Assembly (NCBI GenBank): GCA_023401925.1
Contig: JAEXDA010000004.1
Span: forward strand, 124,001 to 188,000
DNA: 64,000 nt
Direction: 5' to 3'
Source of the DNA: Bacillota bacterium
Lineage (GTDB): Bacteria; Bacillota; UBA4882; UBA8346
Positions within the stretch are counted from its first letter, which is position 1. Each line of letters opens with the position of its first letter. Below, in pieces: positions 44,145 to 52,806 of this stretch. The position numbers and the translations under genes are program-made. The notes beneath the pieces are model-generated. The model was not told the origin of the DNA and searched no databases. It saw only the letters and a list, made by a program, of their open reading frames with translations.

Positions 44145-44596
44145 TGATTGAAACGGTCCCGGAAAGGATGAAAGATTTGATAGAAAAGCGTGCCGGTGGA
44201 ATTGTTTTCCGTCCAAACAACGCTCAATATGAATACCTAATGGTTACGAGCAATTCGAAACAAAACCGCTGGATTTTTCCAGCCGGGCATGTGGAAGCGG
44301 GCGAGACGCCAGAAATGACTGCTTCTCGTGAAGTTATGGAAGAAGCCGGTGTTATTGCCGAAACTGTACTTGATTTAGGTGTTTTTCATTATTATTGGTA
44401 CCGGGGAAAGCAAAAGCATAGGATTGAGACAAATCTATATTTGATGCGCTACCTAAAAACCGTAACGATCCGACCAGAAGGAAGACAGGTACAGTTTTTT
44501 AACTTAAACCAGATTTTGAAGTTGAATATTTGGGAGGAATCCCGGGAGTTTCTAAAAAAGACTCAATCCCAAATTGAGACTTTTTTATTGAGCTAA
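44144..44596 (+). CDS. NUDIX hydrolase (diadenosine tetraphosphatase-like)
   Basis: 150 residues from ATG 44144, which overlaps the rodA stop. The Nudix box is intact: GHVEAGETPEMTASREVMEE followed by AGV. RAGGIVFRPN at the start and the small size resemble Ap4A or diphosphoinositol-polyphosphate hydrolases. The true substrate cannot be read. Overlap with rodA implies translational coupling. Confidence 0.88.
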   Translation: MIETVPERMKDLIEKRAGGIVFRPNNAQYEYLMVTSNSKQNRWIFPAGHVEAGETPEMTASREVMEEAGVIAETVLDLGVFHYYWYRGKQKHRIETNLYLMRYLKTVTIRPEGRQVQFFNLNQILKLNIWEESREFLKKTQSQIETFLLS

Positions 44597-44665
44597 ACTG
44601 TTACCATTATGAAGCAGGTAAACTTTTATTCTGATTCTTAAAGTACATTAAAGAAAACAGACAAA

Positions 44666-46237
44666 TTAATTACCTGATTTATTAGAGTAAGTCCCTGGAT
44701 AACCAAGCGGTTTATGCAGGGCTGTTTTATATAATGCGGAGGCATTCAGTTTGCTAAAATAATATACATCAAATTTACGGATTTGTCTGCCAAAACGAGT
44801 GACAGAGACTTGCTTTATCCTTTTGATTTTTCCAAAATAAAGGCCAGCGCTCCTCGGTAAGGGGTTTGATAAGACTAGAAGTCCTGCCTGATGCTGATAA
44901 TTTTCAATTTCCTCCATTAACCAATAATCAAATTGGCTATGACGTGCCTCGCGAGTCGTAAACACTTTTACCGGAGTTTTTAAGTAAAATTCTAATTCCG
45001 AAGCAGTTTGATAAGAACCATCGCAAAACACAGGTATCGGATTTTTCCGGAAGGGAAATTTTTGAATCGAGAGGGCATCGATTTTTTGAGCAATCTTGTC
45101 CCAACCGAAAAAGTTATTATTTGCTGCTATCATTGATTCAGGTAAATGGATTTGAAGATTGTTGATCAACAAACCGGGATATCGGGCTATTGTCAAAGCC
45201 AATAGGCTAATCAAAAAAGAGCAGCCTAGAAAAAAAGCCATGAGTTTACGCTGCTTAAACTGAAATTTTTGCCAGGTTTTATTGAGTTGTCCTGCTAAAA
45301 ATACAATAGCTGGCAAATAGGCTACTGCCGGCCAGTTCGCTAAGGCAGTATACGTTAAACTTGTCAGGGAAAAGAATCCAAAAATAGGAAGAAAACAGCC
45401 GATCAAAAAAGTATCTTGGGTGGCGAGATCTTTCCAGTGTAGCAAATTTTTTGTTGTATAGTAGAAAAGTGCTATAAAAAGGAAAGAGAACACCAATAAT
45501 TGACCCCCTAAAAACTCCAATAACTTCTGAAACATAAATGTCCGGTGAATTCCATGTTGAATAGAGAACTTAAACATTGCCCATTGATGTAGGGAATTCC
45601 AGTATAAAACCGGAGTAAAAATTGTTATCCCGATTAAAACCGCCCAATAAGGCTCTTTCCGCGTAAACCAAAATCTTTTTGAAGGCCGAATCAGGAGCAT
45701 TAAACATACTGCAATGAGTATGAGAGCCGACTGTAATTTTGCAAGCAAAGATAGGCCCAGCAGTATACCTACGATATACCAGGCATAATGTTTTTCTTCT
45801 TCCACGGCTATATATGAGAAGTACCAGGTGAGAGAGGTCCAAATAACCATGGGAATATCGGTGGTCATCATGTGACTTCCAGTGGCGATCAGTGGAACAA
45901 AGACGGTAATCAAAACTCCTAAGTATGCTGTTTTTTTATTTTGGTAAATTTTTTGAGTCCAAAAATAGACGACTCCGAGGAAAAAAAGCCAACCTAAAAA
46001 AGACGGGAAGCGGATCCAAAACTCAGTTTGACCAAAAGTGGTAAACACACGAATAATATACGCCACCATGGGAGAGTTATCAAAATAACCGGGACTTAAA
46101 TAACGGGACCAAACCCAAAAATAAGCTTCATCGGGATGTAGGTTGGATGTGTTTGAAAAAACCAGATTACACCCGGCTGCCAAGAAAACAATGAAAAGCA
46201 CCAAATATCGAAAAAGGCGGTTATTGTTGGGAAACAT
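44666..46237 (-). CDS. membrane glycosyltransferase, PMT/ArnT-like (GT39/GT83 type)
   Basis: 523 residues, around 11 membrane helices followed by a soluble C-terminal domain (about 370-523). NLHPDEAYFWVWSRYLSPGY near residue 33 and FDNSPMVAYIIRVFT correspond to the DEAYYWxW...YxDHPPM motif of ArnT-like enzymes, with the catalytic Asp-Glu pair. These transfer a sugar from an undecaprenyl/dolichyl phosphate carrier on the outer face of the membrane. The acceptor could be lipid A, a wall polymer or protein. The gene stands alone on the minus strand. Confidence 0.85.
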   Translation of the reverse strand: MFPNNNRLFRYLVLFIVFLAAGCNLVFSNTSNLHPDEAYFWVWSRYLSPGYFDNSPMVAYIIRVFTTFGQTEFWIRFPSFLGWLFFLGVVYFWTQKIYQNKKTAYLGVLITVFVPLIATGSHMMTTDIPMVIWTSLTWYFSYIAVEEEKHYAWYIVGILLGLSLLAKLQSALILIAVCLMLLIRPSKRFWFTRKEPYWAVLIGITIFTPVLYWNSLHQWAMFKFSIQHGIHRTFMFQKLLEFLGGQLLVFSFLFIALFYYTTKNLLHWKDLATQDTFLIGCFLPIFGFFSLTSLTYTALANWPAVAYLPAIVFLAGQLNKTWQKFQFKQRKLMAFFLGCSFLISLLALTIARYPGLLINNLQIHLPESMIAANNNFFGWDKIAQKIDALSIQKFPFRKNPIPVFCDGSYQTASELEFYLKTPVKVFTTREARHSQFDYWLMEEIENYQHQAGLLVLSNPLPRSAGLYFGKIKRIKQVSVTRFGRQIRKFDVYYFSKLNASALYKTALHKPLGYPGTYSNKSGN

Positions 46238-46540
46238 TTTATTTCCTTTAGAATTAAATTTTCGTTATAGTATATCCTAAGAGCGACTTAACAAAAGGGT
46301 TTCGATAAAAAGGTTATATCCGGCCAATCGGCAAAAATATCCTACTTGAATTTAGATATGAGTCGATTATGACTTTTTCAAGGGATTATTAAAAAAAGAT
46401 AACGATGGAAAAGTGTACTGTATACACAGGGGACATGAATTGACATGCAGGGATTTATGTAATAGAATGGAAAATAATATTCGTCGCAATGATTCTCAAG
46501 CGCTTTGACTATACAACGAATCAGAATAAGGAGGAATTTG
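46238..46540. other. spacer with the PEP carboxykinase promoter and a dyad
   Basis: No gene. A sigma-A promoter lies at 46440-46468. GTGTA-N5-TACAC (about 46415-46429), just upstream of the -35 box, is a possible operator for carbon-source control. The leader is about 65 bases. Confidence 0.5.
46440..46468 (+). promoter_or_regulatory. sigma-A promoter of pckG
   Basis: TTGACA (46440-46445), 17 bases, TAGAAT (46463-46468). Confidence 0.75.
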
Positions 46541-48325
46541 ATGAATAAGGCATTGCAAAAATGGGTCCAAGAAATGGCCGATCTATGTCAGCCGGACCAA
46601 ATCTATTGGTGTGATGGGTCCCAGGAAGAAAATGATCGATTATTACAAGAGATGGTGAAATCGGGGACTGCGCTCCCTTTAGCAAAGGATAAACGCCCTG
46701 GTAGTTATTTATTTCGTAGTCATCCTTCTGACGTAGCGAGGGTGGAGGATCGTACCTATATTGCTTCACAAAAGCAAGAAGATGCTGGACCTACCAATAA
46801 TTGGATCGATCCGGTTGAACTTAAAAAAACAATGACGGATCTTTATCGTGGCTGTATGAAAGGACGTACTATGTATGTAATTCCTTTCTCGATGGGTCCG
46901 ATTGGTTCGCCGATTTCCAAAATTGGTGTTGAACTTACCGATAGTTCCTATGTAGTTATCAATATGAGGATTATGACCCGGATAGGCCAAAAAGTACTTG
47001 ATACATTAGGTGATGGGGAATTTGTGCCCTGTATGCATTCGATCGGAGCTCCGCTTGCAGAAGGACAGCAAGATGTAGCTTGGCCTTGCGCCCCGATTGA
47101 ACAGAAATATATCAGTCATTTTCCGGAAGAACGGATGATTTGGTCCTATGGTTCCGGATACGGCGGGAATGCATTGCTCGGGAAAAAATGTTTTGCACTC
47201 CGGATTGCCTCGGTGTTGGCCCATGATGAGGGATGGCTTGCTGAGCATATGTTGATTTTAGGGATCACCAATCCAAAGGGTGAGAAAAAATATGTAGCAG
47301 CCGCCTTCCCAAGCGCTTGTGGAAAAACAAATTTGGCTATGCTGGTACCCACCGTTCCCGGCTGGAAAGTTGAAACCATAGGGGATGACATTTGCTGGAT
47401 GAAATTTGGCCCGGATGGCCGGTTATATGCAATCAATCCTGAAGCCGGATTTTTCGGTGTGGCTCCTGGAACTTCGGAAGATTCAAATTTCAACGCCATG
47501 AAAACCATTCAAAAGGATACCATTTTCACCAATGTTGCCTTGACGGATGATGGAGATGTTTGGTGGGAAGGCATTGGTAAAGAGGCACCCGGACATTTGG
47601 TTGATTGGAAAGGTAATGACTGGGATCCGGGCAGTAAAGATCCGGCGGCTCATCCTAATGCCAGATTTACCGCTCCGGCTCATCAATGCCCGGCAATTGC
47701 TCCGGAGTGGGAAGATCCAAAAGGAGTGCCGATTTCAGCGATTCTTTTCGGCGGTCGCCGTCCAAGTACGATTCCACTCGTTCATCAAAGTTTTAGTTGG
47801 GCCCATGGCGTTTTTTTAGGCTCCATCGTAGGCTCCGAGATTACGGCAGCGGCAATATCGGCCAATATTGGGCAGGTAAGGCGTGACCCGTTTGCAATGT
47901 TACCATTCTGCGGGTATAATATGGGTGATTACTTTAAGCATTGGCTCAAAATTGGGACTCAAGCGGATGCAGCGAAACTGCCGGAGATTTTCTATGTCAA
48001 CTGGTTCCGTAAAACGGTTGATGGAAAATGGTTATGGCCAGGTTATGGTGAGAATAGCCGGGTTTTAAAATGGATCTTCGAGAGGGTTTCCGGTGAAGGT
48101 AAAGCGATTGAGACATCGATTGGTTATATGCCGACCGAGGATGCAATTGACCGAGGCGGTTTGGATGTTAGCGAAGCAGATATGAAAGAATTGTTGAAAG
48201 TCAATAAGGAAGAATGGATTAAGGAAATCGCTTCAATTCGTGAACACTATAAAAAATTTGGTGATAAACTGCCCAAAGAGCTAACGGATGAGCTTAACGC
48301 TTTAGAGAAACGTTTACAAGCTTAA
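46541..48325 (+). CDS. pckG: phosphoenolpyruvate carboxykinase (GTP)
   Basis: 594 residues from ATG 46541 (AAGGAGGAA upstream), the size of the GTP-dependent class (ATP type about 530). FPSACGKTNLAM is the kinase-1a P-loop with the hyper-reactive Cys of the GTP class; YGSGYGGNALLGKKC and IGDDICWMKFG carry metal and substrate ligands. It interconverts oxaloacetate with PEP and CO2. It is monocistronic with its own promoter and terminator. Confidence 0.96.
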   Translation: MNKALQKWVQEMADLCQPDQIYWCDGSQEENDRLLQEMVKSGTALPLAKDKRPGSYLFRSHPSDVARVEDRTYIASQKQEDAGPTNNWIDPVELKKTMTDLYRGCMKGRTMYVIPFSMGPIGSPISKIGVELTDSSYVVINMRIMTRIGQKVLDTLGDGEFVPCMHSIGAPLAEGQQDVAWPCAPIEQKYISHFPEERMIWSYGSGYGGNALLGKKCFALRIASVLAHDEGWLAEHMLILGITNPKGEKKYVAAAFPSACGKTNLAMLVPTVPGWKVETIGDDICWMKFGPDGRLYAINPEAGFFGVAPGTSEDSNFNAMKTIQKDTIFTNVALTDDGDVWWEGIGKEAPGHLVDWKGNDWDPGSKDPAAHPNARFTAPAHQCPAIAPEWEDPKGVPISAILFGGRRPSTIPLVHQSFSWAHGVFLGSIVGSEITAAAISANIGQVRRDPFAMLPFCGYNMGDYFKHWLKIGTQADAAKLPEIFYVNWFRKTVDGKWLWPGYGENSRVLKWIFERVSGEGKAIETSIGYMPTEDAIDRGGLDVSEADMKELLKVNKEEWIKEIASIREHYKKFGDKLPKELTDELNALEKRLQA

Positions 48326-48332
48326 AAAGGTT

Positions 48333-48374
48333 AAAAGCAACAGGATTAATTATTGGTCCTGTTGCTTTTATTTT
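48333..48374 (+). terminator. terminator of pckG
   Basis: AAAAGCAACAGGA and TCCTGTTGCTTTT pair around an A/T-rich loop, followed by ATTTT. Confidence 0.88.
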
Positions 48375-48811
48375 GGGAAGTCATTCTTTTCTTTGTTTTT
48401 TGCGGTTTAATGAAATAGTATATTGTGTTGCAAATTTCATATATCCGCTTGAAGTTCGATGAATATTTTTTACGAAGAAACTCTTTAAAAAAAGGATTTT
48501 GTCGAATTTAGTCAAATTCTAAATGGGAAAAATATTTTATTTTGGATTAGCCACCCACCACGACTGGAAAACTTTTGCCGGGAGGGTATTAGCTTAGGAT
48601 TTTAAGTAGCTAGGCTTGTAGATAAGCTGAAAATTTGGTTGATAAAATTTTTAAGTAGTTATTTACTCCGGTCCATCAGGGTATATCAAAGAATGTAAAT
48701 GAGTCGGGCCGGCCGTTTTGGATTATGGCTTGCCAGTAGGTTAGTCTTGCAAGCGCGACTAAGAATCTGGGTCAAAAGTATTCTCTAAGTATACAAGTTT
48801 ACGGAGGTATC
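48375..48811. other. 437-base leader region of the TubZ-like gene
   Basis: No protein gene seen. Tandem Spo0A-like boxes lie at 48498-48516. Several GC-richer stretches (48550-48590 and 48700-48770) may fold, but I recognise no known riboswitch. Confidence 0.5.
48498..48516 (+). promoter_or_regulatory. tandem Spo0A-like boxes
   Basis: TTTGTCGAA (48498-48506) matches the 0A-box consensus TTTGTCRAA exactly. TTAGTCAAA (48508-48516) is a two-mismatch copy displaced by 10 bases, the spacing of tandem 0A boxes. It lies about 300 bases before the TubZ-like gene. Confidence 0.45.
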
Positions 48812-50200
48812 TTGATTATGAAAGATAAGGGAATTAAGTTCGGGTTTATCGGTTGTGGGCAAGGTGGCGGTAAAATAGCAGATTTGTTTGCTCAAAAAGG
48901 TTATAAAGTATTGGCCGTCAATACTTCTCCGGTGGATTTATCCGCTTTGACGATGATTCCGAATGAATATCGTATCTGCATCGGTTCCCGTTTGGGGGCC
49001 GGAAAAGACCCGAGAGTCGGTCAAGAAGCAATTCGTGGAGATGCGGAAAAGGTAAAAAAAGCCATCCAGGATTATTTTTATCATGATGTCGATTTTATTT
49101 TTGTCGTTGCTTGCTTAGGGGGAGGAACCGGCACCGGGGTTGTAGCTGATGTTATTGAGCTTGCTCGTCAGGTTGGGATAACGACAGGTTGTTTGACCAC
49201 AATTCCTCTTGGCAGTGAATCTTTGGAAGAACATAAAAATGCTCTTAAGGGTTTGGACATTCTGACCGATGTCAGCCCAACGCCTCTTTATCTAATTGAT
49301 AATGAGCTTTTAAGAGTTAAATTTGGTAACCGTCAGGTGCTTGGATTTTGGCCGATGGCTAATGAAACCATTGTCAATACGCTGGATGAAGTAAATCAAA
49401 TTCCAAATCGGCCATCCAGTATGTTTGTTTTTGACCGTGAAGATTTCTTCCGGTTAATGAATACACCGGGGTGTTTTCTTCCTTTACGTATAGAACTAGA
49501 AATTCCGGAAAGTAATGATCCAACCAAGCTTGCTACTTTATGCCGTCAGGAAATCGTTCGTATTTTATCCGAAAATAGTTTTCAGGGAGAAAGCACTCGT
49601 GTGGCAGCGCTTTTGGTTGTCCCGGAAAACCACCGGGTGAATGCCGAATCTGTTGAATTATTGTATCAGGAATGTCAGACACTAACGAATACTCCGACCT
49701 TATTTAGAGGTTTATACATTGATAAAAATTTGCAACGAAAGATGGTATTGCATTTATTGCTTGCAGGGTTGGAAGTTCCAATGGGACGTTTACAGGAAAT
49801 GCGCAACAAGATTCAGGAGATGAGTCCGGAAATCGTGAATAGGGTAAATCGGCGCGTTTCTACAAATTTTGGGGACGATTTGGTTGAATGGGATCGTTCC
49901 AATCCTTTACCTGCGTCCAGACGTAGTTTCGGTGAGCAGCGCCCGGCGCCAGCTACAAATGTTGCTCCTGTACATAGACAGCCAAGTAGTTTCCCAGAAG
50001 TCAAGCACGGTCTTGAACCGAAAAAAGTGGTTGAAAATCCTGTACTACAGGAAGCTACCAAGGATGAGGCCTATAAGATTTTAACTGTGGGTCAGATTTC
50101 TGAACTCATGGAGCAAGCTCAAACAGCTCCGAGAGATGAAAAAAGTAATAGCGGGAAAGGTTTTTGGAATCAATTGAAATCAAGTGTGAAAAAGAAATAA
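48812..50200 (+). CDS. TubZ-like tubulin/FtsZ superfamily GTPase
   Basis: 462 residues; GGAGG precedes the ATG region (ATG 48818 is an alternative). FGFIGCGQGGGKIADLF is the first nucleotide loop, GGGTGTG (103-109) the tubulin signature, and FDREDFFRLMNTPG (207-220) matches the TubZ T7-loop block FD..[ED]F...NTPG rather than FtsZ's. IDNELL follows LTTIPLGSES as in TubZ. The tail (about 385-462) is Pro/Gln-rich and ends in the basic GFWNQLKSSVKKK. Known TubZ proteins move plasmid or phage DNA; here the gene is on a housekeeping chromosome stretch without a TubR neighbour. The function is open. Confidence 0.85.
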   Translation: MIMKDKGIKFGFIGCGQGGGKIADLFAQKGYKVLAVNTSPVDLSALTMIPNEYRICIGSRLGAGKDPRVGQEAIRGDAEKVKKAIQDYFYHDVDFIFVVACLGGGTGTGVVADVIELARQVGITTGCLTTIPLGSESLEEHKNALKGLDILTDVSPTPLYLIDNELLRVKFGNRQVLGFWPMANETIVNTLDEVNQIPNRPSSMFVFDREDFFRLMNTPGCFLPLRIELEIPESNDPTKLATLCRQEIVRILSENSFQGESTRVAALLVVPENHRVNAESVELLYQECQTLTNTPTLFRGLYIDKNLQRKMVLHLLLAGLEVPMGRLQEMRNKIQEMSPEIVNRVNRRVSTNFGDDLVEWDRSNPLPASRRSFGEQRPAPATNVAPVHRQPSSFPEVKHGLEPKKVVENPVLQEATKDEAYKILTVGQISELMEQAQTAPRDEKSNSGKGFWNQLKSSVKKK

Positions 50201-50427
50201 TCTAGCTGCAGGATCAAAAATGTATGGTTAAGCTAAACTGTCGAAAAGCTATTTTAAACTGATAAAATATCTGTTTTGGTTAGATATGTATCCGTTAAAA
50301 TGGCTTTTCAGGCAGTTTTTTAGTTTTTTGGCGTAGGGGGAAATATAAACCTCAATGCCAATTTCACCATGGAAGTTTTATACTTAGTAGAAAATCGATA
50401 TGCTTATTTGGAAGAGGAGGGGTTGTT

Positions 50428-50775
50428 GTGTTAAGGAAGAAAGATGAAATGCTTATAGAATTGCGTGAGAAGATGCGAGGCGGGATTGGTGAGATCCAGA
50501 TCAGAAACCTTTTTCAACAGGGTGAATTGAAAGGCAAGACCAGACTGTTTGCCGAAATCACAATTCCAGTTGGTGGCTCAATTGGGTATCACCAGCATGA
50601 GCAGGAGGAAGAAATTTTTTATTTTATTTCTGGACAGGGCCGGGTCAAAGATGGGGACGAATGGAAAGAAATTACTATTGGTGATGCGTTGGTAACGGGC
50701 GGAGGGGTAGGACACGCTGTAGAGAATACCGGTAAGCATCCTTTGGTTATAATGGCAGTAATTTTAGTATATTGA
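50428..50775 (+). CDS. cupin domain protein
   Basis: 115 residues, single cupin barrel. GYHQHEQEEEIFYFISGQG is motif 1 with metal-binding His/His/Glu, and GGGVGHAVENTG is motif 2 with His. The start is GTG 50428, after GAGGAGGGG. Such single-cupin proteins may be sugar isomerases or sensors; the substrate is unknown. A KduD-like gene lies 168 bases downstream, which makes a sugar-acid link possible. Confidence 0.85.
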   Translation: MLRKKDEMLIELREKMRGGIGEIQIRNLFQQGELKGKTRLFAEITIPVGGSIGYHQHEQEEEIFYFISGQGRVKDGDEWKEITIGDALVTGGGVGHAVENTGKHPLVIMAVILVY

Positions 50776-50943
50776 AAGGTTTGGGTACATCCAGACTCGA
50801 CATAACAAGACTTTGATAAATTTATTTCTCAGATATGCAGGATTTTCCATGCTTTTAGAGAAATAAAATTGATTTGAAAAGGTTGACTTCCTATTTCATT
50901 TTTTTGACTATGACACCTGCATCTTTTAATGCGGAGGGTAAGC

Positions 50944-51705
50944 ATGATATTGGATGAGTTTAAGCTTAACGGAAAAGTAGCTCTTGTCACCGGAGCCGGT
51001 ACCGGGTTGGGGCAAGGAATATGTGCTGGTCTTGCAGAAGCAGGTGCCGATATTGTTGGAGTTGATAGTCAAGAGATGCCGCAAACCAGAACACGGGTTG
51101 AGAAAATAGGCCGTCATTTTGTGTCGGTGGTTGCTAATCTAATGAGTATTGAACCCATCCAGGGGATATTGCATCAAGTATTACGTAATTTAGGGAGAAT
51201 TGATATTTTGGTTAATAGTGCTGGAATTCTCCATAAGACGGATGCATTGGAGGTTACCGAGAAAGATTGGGACGATGTAATGAATTTGAATGTAAAAACC
51301 GTCTTTTTTTTATCCCAAGCCGTAGCAAGACAATTTATTAAACAAGGTACAGGTGGTAAAATCATCAACATTACATCGATTCATGCATTTCATGGAGGTT
51401 TCCAAATTTCGCCGTTTACGACCGGGAAAAGCGGTGTAACGGGAATCACCCGTATCTTGGCTAATGAATGGGGTAAACATAACATTAATATCAATGCCAT
51501 AGCTCCTGGTTATATTGCAACCGAAAACACCTCCTGGCTGCGAAGTGACGAACGCCGTAATGCAGAGATACTGACAAGGATACCCAATGGACGGTGGGGA
51601 ACAACAGATGATATTCGGGGTGCAACGGTTTTCCTTGCCTCCAACGCTTCGAATTATATTAATGGTTACACCATTGCCGTAGATGGCGGATGGTTAGCCA
51701 GATAG
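50944..51705 (+). CDS. KduD-like SDR with catalytic Tyr replaced by Phe
   Basis: 253 residues from ATG 50944 (GGAGGGTA upstream). It closely resembles 2-deoxy-D-gluconate/2-keto-3-deoxygluconate dehydrogenase KduD along its length: GTGLGQG (19-25), WDDVMNLNVKTVFFLSQAVA, NEWGKHNININAIAPGYIAT and the C-terminus NGYTIAVDGGWLAR. In KduD the active site is S-Y-T-A-S-K; here residues 157-162 are P-F-T-T-G-K, so the catalytic Tyr is Phe158 (TTT at 51415-51417), while Lys162 and Ser145 are kept. This should cripple normal SDR catalysis. No kduI or pectin-lyase gene is adjacent. Confidence 0.85.
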   Translation: MILDEFKLNGKVALVTGAGTGLGQGICAGLAEAGADIVGVDSQEMPQTRTRVEKIGRHFVSVVANLMSIEPIQGILHQVLRNLGRIDILVNSAGILHKTDALEVTEKDWDDVMNLNVKTVFFLSQAVARQFIKQGTGGKIINITSIHAFHGGFQISPFTTGKSGVTGITRILANEWGKHNININAIAPGYIATENTSWLRSDERRNAEILTRIPNGRWGTTDDIRGATVFLASNASNYINGYTIAVDGGWLAR

Positions 51706-51856
51706 TGTGTATGGCATATATGTCTTAAGTCTCAAGGGAAACCGAGATGTGGGACTTGTACATCGATAACTTATCCGTTAAAATGTCAGATTCACCAGGA
51801 AGATATAAAGTTGGTTAGGAAGACCGAGTATATACAGACACGAATAGGTGGGAATC

Positions 51857-52504
51857 ATGCTAATCAGAGTAGAGGATGTTTTTAAACTCGGCAACACAAT
51901 TAATATTCAGTTTTCAGATCAAATCGGACAAATTAAAGAATGCCAAGTTCTAATCAAAAATATTATAAAAGGCATGAAAGAAGATAAGTTATATCTTGAG
52001 TTTTCCGAAAAGGATTTTGTCGTACTGATAAATAAAGGCTCCGAACTTACGGTTTGGTACCTTACCGAAGAAGGAGAAAAACGGCAATTTGCCACTTATA
52101 TTATTGAGCAGAAACTACGGGATGATCAATCTCTCGTACTGGCTAAACCAATGGCAATTGATTATACTTCATTTCGTAGATATCATCGGGTTGATGTGGA
52201 TTTGCCTTTTCGTTATTTTGTTGGAGATAAAGTATATAGTGGCAAAGTGGTGAATCTGTCAGCCTGTGGCTTATTTGCTATTATTGAGCCCCAAATTATT
52301 ATTAAAGAAGGTTCGATATTACAATTTGAATTTGATTTACCAAAGAATAGCCGACCAACCCATCTGAGCGGCCGAATCATAAGGGATGAACTAATCGGAA
52401 ACCCAATTAAGCAAGGTATAGCAATTGATTTTGAACATATCGATAAATACGATCAAGCAGAGTTAATGGTTTTTGTAACCAAGACCGAATTAGGTACCTC
52501 TTAA
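51857..52504 (+). CDS. PilZ domain c-di-GMP receptor (YcgR/YpfA-like)
   Basis: 215 residues from ATG 51857 (AGGTGG upstream). The N-terminal YcgR-type domain (about 1-100) is followed by a PilZ domain with RRYHR (107-111, RxxxR) and NLSACG (133-138, [D/N]xSxxG), the c-di-GMP-binding residues. Relatives slow the flagellar motor or regulate exopolysaccharide. A TAAA-N14-CCGA sequence at 51806-51827 weakly resembles a flagellar sigma-D promoter. A GGDEF cyclase is encoded 4 kb downstream. Confidence 0.88.
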   Translation: MLIRVEDVFKLGNTINIQFSDQIGQIKECQVLIKNIIKGMKEDKLYLEFSEKDFVVLINKGSELTVWYLTEEGEKRQFATYIIEQKLRDDQSLVLAKPMAIDYTSFRRYHRVDVDLPFRYFVGDKVYSGKVVNLSACGLFAIIEPQIIIKEGSILQFEFDLPKNSRPTHLSGRIIRDELIGNPIKQGIAIDFEHIDKYDQAELMVFVTKTELGTS

Positions 52505-52806
52505 GGGATGGAATCCTTGGAGTACTCTCTTTTTTAGAGATTTTCTTTGCTCCAATTGCTTCTTTACCTTCTGTAAGAATATAAAATCCTTCAAAATAGA
52601 CCCTTTTATCTCCTTATTTCTGTCCATTCATTTTGTTTCAAATTATAAACAATAAATCGAGCCGCAGTTTATAATTTTAACACTTGGAGGCTTATATATA
52701 AGTTAAATAAGATTATTTAATTATGCCTTAATCCTAATGCCCAAACCTCGGACCCGGGAATATGTTACTTAGTAGGAAAATACCTGGTTTACGAGGAGGT
52801 ACATTA
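52505..52806. other. 302-base spacer before the LysM gene
   Basis: No gene or clear terminator. The only notable sequence is a 12-base perfect palindrome CTTATATATAAG at about 52692. I cannot assign a promoter; a sporulation sigma factor is possible. Confidence 0.4.

Noticed and set aside
51806..51831. Sigma-D-like promoter (TAAA-N14-CCGA) before the PilZ gene
   Set aside because: Only the CCGA core and TAAA match; too weak to list as a feature.
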